Assembly: GCA_030549495.1 (NCBI GenBank)
Contig: JAUIRK010000987.1
Span: 861,605-925,604, forward strand
Source of the DNA: Nectonema munidae
Lineage: Eukaryota > Nematomorpha > Nectonematoida > Nectonematidae
Direction of reading: 5' to 3'
Length of the DNA stretch: 64,000 nucleotides
Shown: piece by piece, positions 1-12,200 of the stretch
Numbering within the stretch: the stretch's first letter is position 1
Layout: every line of letters begins with the position of its first letter
Notes under the pieces: model-generated
What the model was told of the DNA's origin: nothing
The model's database searches: none
What the model saw: the letters and a program-made list of their open reading frames with translations, nothing else
Made by a program: the position numbers and the translations under genes

Positions 1-289
1 AGATAAAATGGTGTAAGTTTTTTTAATCCAAGGAATCACTGAATATTATAATCACACAAAAATTATAAAGACTTCTTGCACCTTTCCTGATTTAAAGATG
101 TTAACATCTCAGAGCTTTGAAAATACTAAAATATTTCCTGTTCCAAAAAAGAGAGACCTGGAATAAAGAAATTTTCCTATTGTCTGCGCATCTGAAATCT
201 CTTGGAGATAAACTTACGCCCTCGCGTTGCACATTTTTTAAGTAGAATTGCTTCTTGAAATCTTTCCACACCAGTTATCTCTTCAATAA
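1..289. other. No gene seen
   Basis: AT-rich sequence with stop codons in all frames; no splice-bounded coding segment or repeat recognised before the MITE that starts at 290. Confidence 0.5.
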
Positions 290-384
290 CCCGTTAACGA
301 CCAGAATGTAAAGCAGAAGATTAAAGAGCTTTGATAAACGCAGACGATTTTAGTGGCCTATAGTTGATTCTGGGCGTTAACGGG
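290..384. repeat. TTAA-type MITE, short diverged copy
   Basis: A 95-bp near-palindrome starts CCCGTTAACG and ends CGTTAACGGG. It is followed by TTAA (385-388) and preceded by ATAA. Inside are the GCAGA and CAGACGAT words shared with the longer copies at 30.4, 44.3 and 54.8 kb. CCC/GGG ends beside TTAA are the hallmark of piggyBac-mobilised elements, so a non-autonomous piggyBac passenger is inferred. Confidence 0.6.
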
Positions 385-1132
385 TTAATAAACATAACTT
401 AAATTAAATGGTCTTTTAATGCACTTTTCAGAATCTCATATTATTTACATCAAGTAAGTTAGTTAAATCTTATGGAATGTTGCTTGGATCAGGGAAAAAA
501 TTTAAACATATATCCAAACTATCTTTCCTTTTCAATTAACCTAGAACTCTTAAATGTAATAGTCACAATTGTTTTACATTTTGAAAGATTTAATAACTTG
601 TGTGAATCAGTGTTGATGGTTTTCTCTAAAGTTTTGTGCTCGTATACGAATCTTAGTAGTTGTGTTATTTAATGTATATATTAAAAATATTAAATTGAAT
701 CCCTATTCTTTGTATGTTATTTTTAATTTGATTGAAGTGTTTTCATTTGGCTCTATAGTATATAAATATTTTAGAGGGGTTCAGAGATCAAACTGAGTAA
801 ACAAATTTATTTCTGAATAAACTTTATTTTACTCTACTAAAAGCTATGCTCAATTCTTTGCCTAAAGATATATTTGTAAATTACTCAGAGGATGATACGA
901 AACCGCTTCCAACTTTCTGGGCAAATTAGGCCCCATGTCTTATAAATTTACATGTCGAATTAATAAGGACAAGGGTTTTTGGTTTTTAAAAATGGTTTCA
1001 TAGTAAAGCCATGTCATATGAATTGAGATTTAGAGTTGCGGTTTCAGCGGAAAAAAAAACTTGGTTGGGGGGAAGAAGGAAAATTAAATTTTTTTTTTTT
1101 TAAAAAAATTTTTGAAAAAAAATTTGCTTTAA
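385..1132. other. Non-coding stretch
   Basis: No recognisable gene. The one frame of note (472-672, 66 codons) has no domain and ordinary AT-rich composition, so I treat it as chance. Confidence 0.5.
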
Positions 1133-1148
1133 CCCCCCCCCCCCCCCC
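1133..1148 (+). repeat. C homopolymer (16 bp)
   Basis: Sixteen C in a row next to T- and A-runs. A C run is unusual in such an AT-rich region. It sits at the left edge of the hAT remnant and could be an assembly weak point. A second run lies at 31004-31021. Confidence 0.9.
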
Positions 1149-1149
1149 G

Positions 1150-2170
1150 AATACTTGGCAACCAATCCGGTTTTGCTGCGTTAGTGCAGAAAGAAGCTCC
1201 TCAGGCTTTTGTCACGCATTGTTTTTACATCGGCATGCATTGACGTCAAAGACTCTGCAACCAATTCTGAAAGAAGTCTTCGCTTCATGCGTGAAAGTAG
1301 TCAACTTCATCAGTTCCAAATCTGTCAATCATCGTCTCTTCAAAAGATTTTGTCATGAAATGGGTTCACAATATGAAGTTCTTCTCTACCACACAGAAGT
1401 TCGGTGGCTTTCAAGAGGACAAATCTTGAAACGTCTGTTTGAACTTCAAGTAAAAGTTTCATTATTTTTGAAAGAAAAAGAAAGCCCACTTTCCGAACTT
1501 TTTGATAGCAAAGAATTCATTAACGGCGTGGCATACTTAGTAGATATTTTCAGTTTTTGAATAATGTGACATTTGCGATTCAAGGAAATGATGTTACCAT
1601 TATTGATGCTTCAGTAAGACTCCAAGTCTTTCTTGGAAAGCTGCCACTGTGGGGGAGAAGGTTGAAGGCAGGTAACTAGCCAAACTTTCCGATGTTAGAA
1701 GAGATTCTTTTACAGAATGGAATCGGAAGAGTCAAATTCATATCTTTTCTTTGCAAGGACAATTCAGCAAACATTTGAGTACTCTTCAGAACTCTTTTAA
1801 AAATGACTTCTGCCTAGGTGAACTTAAAATTGAAAAATGCATACATAACCCTTTTTTTGCCGACATAGACTCCATTAGTGATGAAGACCTTGCTAGGGAT
1901 GATCTCATTGATCTGAGAACAAGAAAAATTCTCGTGTGCATAATAAAAGCCTATCCTCGTCTGGTAAAGCAAGCTATGTGTGCTCTGATTCCGTTTGCTA
2001 CCACTTACCTATGTGAGACGGGTTTATCTTCACTCGTTTCTATCAAGACAAAAAAATAGAAATCGATTACATGTCAGAGATTATATACGTGTAACATTAT
2101 CCAATACCGCTCCACAGTTTCCTCTTCTTATTCAGGGCAAACAACAGCATCCGTCTCACTAAAAAAAGCT
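1150..2170 (+). pseudogene. Broken hAT transposase, ZBED5/SCAND3-like, C-terminal half
   Basis: Two frames carry the middle and end of a hAT transposase of the ZBED5/FAM200 kind. At 1230-1557 the tract around HTEVRWLSRGQILKRLFEL matches the family's 'EVRWLSRGKVLKRVFEL' block and is followed by the 'YLVDIF' segment. At 1751-2059 the C-terminal dimerisation part appears, ending YLCETGLSSLVSIKTKK. Between them the reading continues in shifted frames with stops (for example after FSF at 1557). Past 2059 a further frame still reads like the family tail. The N-terminal BED finger and first catalytic region are absent. It is a 5'-truncated, decayed DNA transposon copy with no function expected. No terminal repeats were identified. 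Confidence 0.85.
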
Positions 2171-2174
2171 TTCC

Positions 2175-5100
2175 AGGAAAATTAAGGTTTTTGGTTTAAT
2201 TAATTTAGAAAATACAAATATGTTTCATTTTACATTGTTTCTTGTGTTCATATATTGATTTCATAAATTTCATTAGATTTGAATAAATAAACTCATTTTA
2301 TGAAAGCTCATCCTTTTATATGTATTTTCCTATAGGTAAGGGGACCGCGAGTTCTACCAGATTCTCAAAGGGGTCCCTAACTTAAATCTTTAAACCCAAA
2401 TATAGCATATTTTTTGAGGATCAAGTATAATTTGTAATATTCACAAGGATAGCCATCTAACTAAAGCTACAATGATTACGTGAGAATGCCATTCTAGAGA
2501 CGATTATAAACTAGAACGACAGGGTGAAACTATAGAGACCATGAAGCTTGAACAAATTTTGGAACACCTGCACTCATTTTTAGTAAGATGTAATAGCCTA
2601 TTCTAACTAAACTGTTATCCAATAAATTTGATTTATAGTTCTCACTTGATTTTATTAGGATCTAATTTCAATTCAATTTTAAACACCAGTAAAATAAATA
2701 TCTAAAAAATTTGTAAATTGAATATTTTATTGAGTGAATTTAAATAGAATACAATGAAATAATGCAGTTGAATTTGTATAAAATGATGTTATGTTTCTCA
2801 TTTGACTTATTAGTATAGATTCATTAGTATCTATATATAGAGTTTTAGCAAAATTTTGCAATTAAATCAAATTCAGAAACTCAGAAAGGTAAGTGCAATT
2901 AATTAATATCCAATCCAAATTAGCATCTCACTGCTTGAGTGTGGCTGAAGCTTAAAAGTGTTGTGAGAAAAGACTTGCTCAATGCTCACAATATACACAG
3001 AGATTTGGTTCACACTTTGCTTCATGTAATTTTTCACGTGTCCATACACTTCATATCTGTATCTATTGATCTTACAGAATAATTACCTCATTAACCTGTC
3101 TAGAGTGAGTCTCCATGATTTTAGATACAATAATTACTTTTGCTGTTCTTGTTTGATTTTTAAATAGAGCAGTATTTGAAAGGCAATCATTTCCATTGTA
3201 TTATGGCAAGCGCATATACAAAAAGGGTATGACAATTGCTAAGGGAGATAATCTGTTTGTTACTAATTATACAGATAATTTTACCATAATTTTGGAGTCA
3301 ACAAGATAATTTTTTTCTGGAACCACAAAAAACCCATCAATTATTATCAATTATATGAATCGATGTTGACATTTTCTTTTATAGTGAAGTTTTTTAGGAC
3401 GATAATTTCAAAAAAAAACTTTAAGTCATTTCTAAAAAGACTATTTCATAAAATGAGAGTGTACATTTCTTTTCAAAGAGACACTGAAAAAATTCTGAAA
3501 ATTTTTCTTAAAATGTATCTGATACATTTACTCATTTGTCTCCTAACTTTACATGACTATTATCTATAAATTTAAAAGTATAGGAATATTTGTAAGCATA
3601 CTATAATAAACTAGTTTATTTGCTGCATATAATGAATATTTTATGATGTGAAAAATTTATAGAATTATTTGCCAAAAACAAGTTTGACCTATTTTGTACA
3701 TTCTGTCTAAAAATATGAGGGAATTAATTTTACAGAATTAATTAACTAGTTAATCAATAAAGTACACCTTAACTGCATTTACTACTGATAAAATGGTAAA
3801 TTTACTAGTTATTTTTTGAGTGTAAAGAAGACTCATAATTTTTATCAAATAAATTCTATCAAAGATAAGTAAGTACTGAATGATTATTATTATTATTTGT
3901 TTGCAATAAGAAGAATTAAAGAAAAAATACAGTTTTAAACAAATTTATGTTTAAACGACATGCATTTTTGAATGCAAGAGTCGTTATCAAGTTAATACTC
4001 TTTGTAGTAGAAGTTATTAATTGAGCTGAATTAAAAAACTCCATTAAATCCTTTTACTTCAAAACATTTGACAAGTTCTACTACATTAAGTATTTTAACT
4101 TGATAAAGATTCGTGGTTCGAAAATTTGTCTCACTTAAGCATAATTTGTTTGAAGCTGTAGTTTTTTGTTTAAATTTTAACAAATATGACATTTTTAAGT
4201 TAAAATTTTTTTTCATATATCACCGGCGCAATTTTTTTTATTTCAAAATAGACATAACTTTAAATTTTGTTAGAACATTATTTTCAATGTTAAACAAATA
4301 TGGGAATATAAAATTTTGCTTGATTCAAGTTGAATATATAATGTAAACTATTATAATGCCAATGTTTGAAGTATTATTTCTAAATTTAAAGCAGTATATT
4401 TTCGTGGCCATGGGATGAGAAAGAGCAACATGTGAATTAAAATAAAGATGAAGAGAAAAAAGAATGCTAAAACAAAGATGGCTAGGATGCGCGAAGAATG
4501 ATCTGAAGACTGAAGTGTAAAGGTCTTACTGGTCATCAAGTCTTGAAGAGAAGAGAATGGAACAAGAGGATCAAGAATATCGACCCCGCGTAAAAGTGGG
4601 AAAGGGTGGAGAGAAGGAAGAAAAAGAAGAAGAAACGAATCAAAATTAAGAATTTATTTATCACAAAAAACAAAATGTGATTACAATAAATATTTTAAAT
4701 GGTTACAGTAACAATGCATAACTGTGCTATTCTTGGTAATTAAAATACTATGTATCATGGCAAATTTACTATTTTTAATAGTAGGTTAACTTTTATTCAG
4801 GTAAAACATTTTACTGAAAAAATAATCTTAAGAACTAAAGCTTTTTACGTTATCTATATCATTAATATTTTATCTGAATATTGTAAATACTTATTTATTC
4901 AAAAAAATGAGTAAAAGCTCTAAATTTATACATACATTGATAGTAATTTTAGTATAAAAATATTAAAACTTAATTGTACCACTTTTGATTGTCTTCTATA
5001 ATAATTGTGAAATTATTACCTCTTTTTAAAAATAGTTTTAAATATTTTTATAAAAGATAGTTTCATGTTTCGTTTTAAAAACACGGACATTGGAACAAAT

Positions 5101-6127
5101 TACTTACTGAAGAATTACTTTATTATAACTGGCGAGTGCATAAATTTTTTCTAAATATTTAAATTGTAAATAAAATATAAGAGTAAACTTGTGTGAAGAC
5201 AAGTCTACTAAAAATGAGATTCCAGCTAAACAAATTTTTATGGCTTTTATTACTGCAAAGATAAAATAAGTTATTTCATGTGATATGCTGTGATGTTATT
5301 TGCATTATTGTGTGCTATACTTGGTTTATACTTAAAAGAATAATAACGCATGTAATCACGTAAAAAACCGAATCAACGCGGTACGAAAATCGACAACATT
5401 CGCTCACTAAACTTTACAACTCCCAACTTTCTATAACTTTTATTTTTCCTTAACTGTCAAAAACAAATTTTTCTTTTATTTTCTGGGTTTGAAAAAAATA
5501 ACAGGAATGAAATTTCCAGTAAAAAGTAAATTATGAGGCCGGAAGAGAAATACGAATATTTATATAAAAAAATCATTGGAAAAATTTGGTTAAAAAAATG
5601 AAACTAAACATCTCCTTTAGCAGTAAATTTTCTTAAGAAATAGCACACAACACAAAATGTGAGAGAAGCTCTTCCTATACGGGAGAAAATCCATAATTAG
5701 TATTAATTTTTAAATAGTGATATAGTATAGTATGATAAGTAAGTAAGACAGAAATAAAGAAGGCAAAGTCGTTAAAGCATGGATGGATGGAGAGGTCTGT
5801 ATCAAACACCTTATTCGTTTAAGTGGACATTTCAACGCTTAGCGCTGTTATAGTAGGCCATGTTATATCTTCTATCATACATGCAAAGAGTAGAAGCAAA
5901 AGACGCAAGAATTGAACAAAGAGAGATTGTCACAAAAGAGATACCACCACACACATCATGCACGCACACACACACCTCCTCCTCCCTTTAAAACTCAATT
6001 TTCACAAGTTGTTAACACCAGCCAAGCTTCAGGAATCGATATTGTAAGGTTTTGCAGTTTATTCCACTTTTACAAAGTGTGTGGTCATAGCGAGGAGGCC
6101 TAAAAGACGCTTTTCTTCTTAGTTAGC
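2175..6127. other. Gene-free stretch upstream of ephrin A
   Basis: No gene recognised. A possible CACTC-ended element spans 2571-3822 (weak inverted ends). A short CA microsatellite and a CCTCC run lie near 5950-5990. From about 5730 the sequence is less AT-rich, and TTCTTCTTAG just before 6122 could be a 5'-UTR splice acceptor of the ephrin gene. Confidence 0.45.
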
Positions 6128-6237
6128 ATGCTAAAATCCCATTTGTTACTTTTCCTCTTCATCAAATTGCTCAGCATTCAAAAGAGAGTGGCTTCCTTCT
6201 ATCACTCTCCTATCTACTGGTACAAAAAGAACCCAAT
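6128..6237 (+). CDS. Ephrin A exon 1: signal peptide and first beta-strand
   Basis: ATG CTA AAA opens MLKSHLLLFLFIKLL, a clean signal peptide, then SPIYWYKKNP, matching the 'YWNSSNP' opening of ephrins. Donor GTAAGT follows AT at 6237, leaving phase 2; the split codon becomes Ile, giving the family's NPIF motif. Confidence 0.85.
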
Positions 6238-9200
6238 GTAAGTTTTTTTAAATATATTTTCAGAAACCACGTTTAAACTTTTAGTAAAGCGAGCAATCTT
6301 AAGATGAATTTTAGGCCTCTATGCTAATCCCCCAACATAACATAAAACCGTTACAACATGAAATCCTAGTAAGAGAAGGTAATGTAAGAAGCTTTATCAC
6401 GACAAAGAGGATTTGTAAAATAAAGTTTTTTGCTTTAGTTATAATATGAATCTCTCTTTCTAAAATTTTGGAGAAAAAAAAATTATTTACCTGTTTGCAT
6501 TCAGACCAACCAATTTATCCCTCTCAATTCCTTTGAGATAACATAATATTTTTAGTGCTTCTGCTATAACAATTTCTTGGTTCAAATCCCCTATCAAATT
6601 TTCATTTCTAGTCAAACCCATCACCATCTTAGCTGTTGCATTGATTCGACTCTAATTGTGCGGCTCATCACATGAAAAGAATGAACTAGCAAATAAATGA
6701 TTTGTGATACACTATTTTCAACGGCTTTTTTGTTATAAAATTTTTGAAAGATCTTTCGCACGATTTCAACAGTACAATCTGATGTATGCCAACTCTTTAG
6801 CTTATTCAAACAATCAATATGTTCCCCAAACCTATAATCTCATGTAAACGAACTTCTGCTTATCCGTTACGAATCTTAATCTATCGAAACCATCTTTAAT
6901 ATCTTTAAGCTTTTTTGAGTTTAAGAAGTTGAACTGACATAAAAGACTTTTCCAATCTTATACTTGCATATTTTTGATGCGCATAAACCGTTTTTAATGC
7001 ACATATCAAGAAAAATCGTGGATGACCTTAAATTGCGATTATTTTGAACAGTGGACCTTATCAAAATAAAGACTTTCTGACTTTACTCACGTGGAGCGCA
7101 AGAAAAGCTTACACTGCACAACTTACACACTTTTTTGTTTTTTTTTGACAAAGTTCTGTTGTCATTTTTCTGATAGAACTTATTAACTGAGCAAAAAAGG
7201 AGGTGTTTTAATTGTACGAGATTTTTTAGGCCTGTCCTGTATAATAGTTTCTATTTGTGTAAATGCATTTTTTCGTTTATGGTTTCATCTTAAATCATTT
7301 CGATACATTTTTTAGCATTTTATTGAACATCCTGCACGTCATCAAATTTCTTCTTACACAAATATATAACTGGTTTACAGGCCACTGCGCGTTGCTCGTA
7401 AAGACAGATCATATGTAACCGCGTAGCAAATTGCTTAACTTGTAGCTGTGCTCAAATAAATTTTGGAACACTTTTTTATCTATATTAGAAATTTTTATAA
7501 TTTGACACACCAAGCAAAGAATAATGGAAAACTAATCAATATATTTCTACTATAGAATCATGAAAAGCACAATAGTAATTCATTGTTATAATTTTTATAA
7601 TAAAGATAGATTATTATTATAAATATATATTTCACATAACTTGACATTGTTGATGCTTAAGCAGTTATGTTCTTTAAGTTCATTTTTTCACAAGCTTTGT
7701 CATCAATTGTCAAGGCTGTATTGAGGATTGTGGCCGATTCAAGGTAATGAATATAATTCTGATTCTGATTTTCTGAATTTTTCAATTACAGTTTTCATTC
7801 TAATTCTGCTTTTTTCACTTCTAAAATTCTGATTCTCAAAATTATATTTATATTTCCTATAAATTATTTATTGATTCTATAAATTATATTATATTTCATT
7901 TTTATTAGTAAATATTAAAAAAAAAGGAATTAAAATTACTGAGAGAACCTGATTTTGTGATCCTCTAGCTCTGGTTTTAATTCTGATTTTGGCTATTTAG
8001 AAAAAATAATTAAAATTCAGATTACGATTCTAGGGTTTTCTCTGATTCTGATTATGATTCTGATTATAATCAGAATCAAATCAAACCCTAGTAGAGAGTA
8101 TCTATAATATACACTAGTATAGGTATTATAAGTGATTACGTTTTCATCTTATATTCGAAATAATACGTGATAGTTGTCATTTCTGAAATCGAATACTACG
8201 CACAATTCTTATACTTGAAAAATTTGATATTTGGATCAATTTGCACTTTACTTGCCAACTTTCTCAATTATAGAAAGCCATAGAGAGTATTTTTTATAAA
8301 ATTTTTCAAAATATGAACCCATTCCTTACGTTTTCTAAGGAATCCATAGGCAGCATTATTTTTATCCAATTACTACATCATATTTTGCCGACAAATGAAA
8401 ATTTCGCCAAAGACGCTTTGCTAAATATTTTCTAGGCGATGAATATTTTGCAATTAAATCTTTTTCCTCTATTTGACAGTTTTAGTAGAGATAATACGGA
8501 TCATGTGATTGGTGTTAACATTGGCGACACAATAGATATCATTTGTCCATTCTACTCCAAACCTGAGAGAAGAGCTGAATTTCACTCCATATACATGGTA
8601 ATTGTATTCTTTGAACTAATTTTTTAGAACTTTGATTTTAATATATTTTCATGTATAGCAAACATTAATATTATAATTATCAAACTAAAATGAAAACAAT
8701 TTCAGAAAGAATGAAATAGAAATAATTATGACATATGGTATATATAACTAACATATTTATAAAGCAAGGGTGAATGCTGGATGCATCTGTGTGGTTACAA
8801 TAATTTTCATGCAATTTAATTGGGTAGAGCCCATTTTTGATATTTATTTTGTATCCAAATGTTGTGCTATATTCATGAAAAATAATGATTAAATTTAAAT
8901 AGCCAACTTTGTTAGAAAGTGTGTGCACATTTAAGAATAATTTTATGCATAACATTGATTGAATAAAATAGACAAATCTTATTTTTGTAGTAAAAAATAT
9001 ATGGAAAAAAATCGAAGATTAAATTGGACTTTTGTCTTCCTACATAAGCAAAGAACATTTATAATTAAAAAATGCTCTTATTTTGAGTTTTACCAATTTT
9101 TATAAACCTCAAGTCATGGATTCTTATATTTACGCAAAATTTTTTAACATGTAGTGTTTCTTTGCTTATGTAGGCGGGCAAAGACGAGTATAGGAAATCC

Positions 9201-12200
9201 TTAGGCATTCTTCTGAAGAGAAGTGATAAAATTTGTATAACAAGGAAAAAAATCTTTTTTATTTTTTAATTTAGAATTTTTAGTCACTTTTGAACGGATT
9301 TTACGGAGAAGAACCGTTACAATGTGGGCCATAATCCGATGTGTACGCCTGTTCATTACTAGCGGATGGAAGGCTTTTCCAGTGTACACAAAAGAAGGGA
9401 GGCATACCACGATGAACTGTTTTTGTTAGCTCTTTAAAATAAACACATTTCCTTTCATTTTCTCACCAAATGCAGAATACACGTATTTCTGTTTTGTATG
9501 TAAACACTGGTAATTAAGTACAATGATCTTTGTCCACTTTAATAAAATGTTGCTATACTTGTATATGCGTCTGTATGCGCTGTAAAGGACCGGGTGGGTT
9601 ATGTTGTTTCTTTACGTTATTTTTATAGTAAAATTACAATTTTCATTTCAAAAATGAATTTTTCAAATCGTAAAAAAGGGAGATTACACCCAAACCCATG
9701 GGATTCTGATTAAAAAAAGGAATACAGAAGATTGAGAATGCTAATTTTTGAAATCTTCGAAATGATGATGAAAGTAAAAAATTTTAAGGTATCGAAAGAG
9801 GATTATGAGATGTGCAGAGTTAGAAAACAACTCTCAACAATCTGGCCAAGTAGATTGATTCTGAATTGTTCTTCACCTCTGAAACGTTCAAAACTTACCA
9901 TCACATTTCGAGAATTTTCGCCTCTTCCATACGCGTTGGAATTCAAAAGAGGACAAGACTATTACGTCATATGTAAGTTTTTAGCGCCTCTTATTTTCAT
10001 ATCTTTTAATCATAAGAATGCAGAAAAAATGCAAAGGAAAGAGGTAGGGTAAAAGAACGTTTTACGGGATTATGAGATATAATGAGTGATAGACTGAGAC
10101 AAGAAGCTCCAATTCTTTTCCTTCTCTTTTGACAAATGCAATGAACAAGTTTAAAAATGCTTACTTTCACCAATCCGTACAATATTCTTTGTTAGATTGT
10201 AACTTGTCTATACTGGCGTTTGTCCAAGAACACACAAAAAGAATATTATAGGATAGTTTAACTGGACCGTTAAGCGGCTTATTACGCTGAAATTTAACTC
10301 CACGATTACAAAATAAGGTACAAAAATAGTTTGTGAAGAAATCGAAAAAAATCAGACTAAATTTTATTAGAGCATAAATACAAGTACCAGAACATGAAAA
10401 TAAAATGATAAAAATGGGGTCTGGTCAAAACAGCCGCCTTTTTTGCTCAAAATCAAAAACCCCCATTCAAAAAGCATTATTTATGTCACTAAAAATATTA
10501 TTAACATCATTACATGGAGAGAGTAGAGTTTTTTTGTAAAATGACATCTCCAAAGCTTGTATATTCTGATCGTGCACTTCATTAAAAAGCAAAATTATTT
10601 TTAATTTAAATACCATATTAAAAATTAAAATGAGTTATATGGGTGCAGTCAGCTCGCCACAATATACCTTTGCCAACTCCTCCTATTTCCCCACCAATTT
10701 ACTCTGATCAATTTGATCGAATCGAACGAATGAAGTGTATTTATGCATAAGACTCTACGAAGATATAGTTCAGCCTATGGCTAATTTGATTCCCCCTTTT
10801 GGTTACGATGTTAGATGTTTTGTGAGTTGGATTAACCTCTGAATTACTTATTTGTCAGCTTCATTCACCCATTAATTATTATAGGTATCGAATACCAACC
10901 CTAGTATATACACTTGACATTCCGACTATTTGCCTCCATCCTCTTTCTCTGCTGGAATGAACATATGGTGCACAAGAGATAACTTATACCAGTTTATATT
11001 TCGAGCATTTTAATGCTGAGTTTCAAAAAGTAGTCATAATATTTGCATTCTTTGTTCTCGATTATTATTCGTCTCTATGAATCAATTAAAGTTTACCTAT
11101 TATTTATTACTCAATTTTGTTATATACAAGAACCAGCAAGAAAAATATGCTTTTTTGCTCGCAAGGTAAATGATTCAATTTCACAATTTTTATTTATTTA
11201 GATGTTAATTTCACATTCTCCCATCTTTCTTTAATATTATTTGTAGTGAAATTGTACACCTTAAATCGCAGATGTTTATTCAAAATCAAAAATATGTTCC
11301 AAAATATGCCATCAATGACCTTGATAATAATTTTAGAATTCAAATAATTAAACTTTTGCAAAAATCACTGATGATAGAAATCATCTCTAGGCAAAACTAG
11401 TTATTTTGCACTATGAATCAAGATTTACATATCATTTTATGGTCGCTCAAATAAATCAAAATAAATTCAAATATTGTTTGTATAAGTTTTATATATATAA
11501 GTGGGCGTGAGTAAGGTTGGTTAGGTACTGGGTTTCGATAACTCAAGGTCTTGTGTTCGATCCCGCATCAAGCCTACTTTCTCATAGTTCAATGCAAGCG
11601 GCGCAATTGTGCCTTCTCGATTAAAACACCCCACGTACCTTTACCTTTATATACAAATAGAACTTAAGATAAAAACGTTTTGGACAAAAAGTTGTATTTG
11701 CATATATATTCATATTTTTGCATATATGTATTTTTGTCTCTCGTGGTCTTGCAATGCCACTGATATTATTAAAAACTAAATTTGATAATATAAATCAATC
11801 ATTATTTTTGAAAGCAAGTATTTGCTTGCGTTATTTTCTAAAATAGTATCAATTGTACTAGCTGTCATTCAATCATTTGTTAACATGCTAAGCACTACAC
11901 TCAACGATTATACAAAATTTGACGACAAAGTATAAATGCTTCAAATATGCTTTTTCTTAAAGTACTTTAATGATGCTCAAAAACTTTCAAATATCCTAAT
12001 TAATCACTAATTAATTGTTTTACAAAAATTCCCTAAAAAGAAAATTTAACATATACGATAGAAAAATCTTTAAAGGAATAACATAATCCTTATACTAGTG
12101 CACATAAATTTAAATTTTAATAATATTTAAAAGTATAAAGTATGTTGTATGTAAGAGTAAAAAGGACATTTTGGTATTAAGGCATTGTCAATTGAAATAA

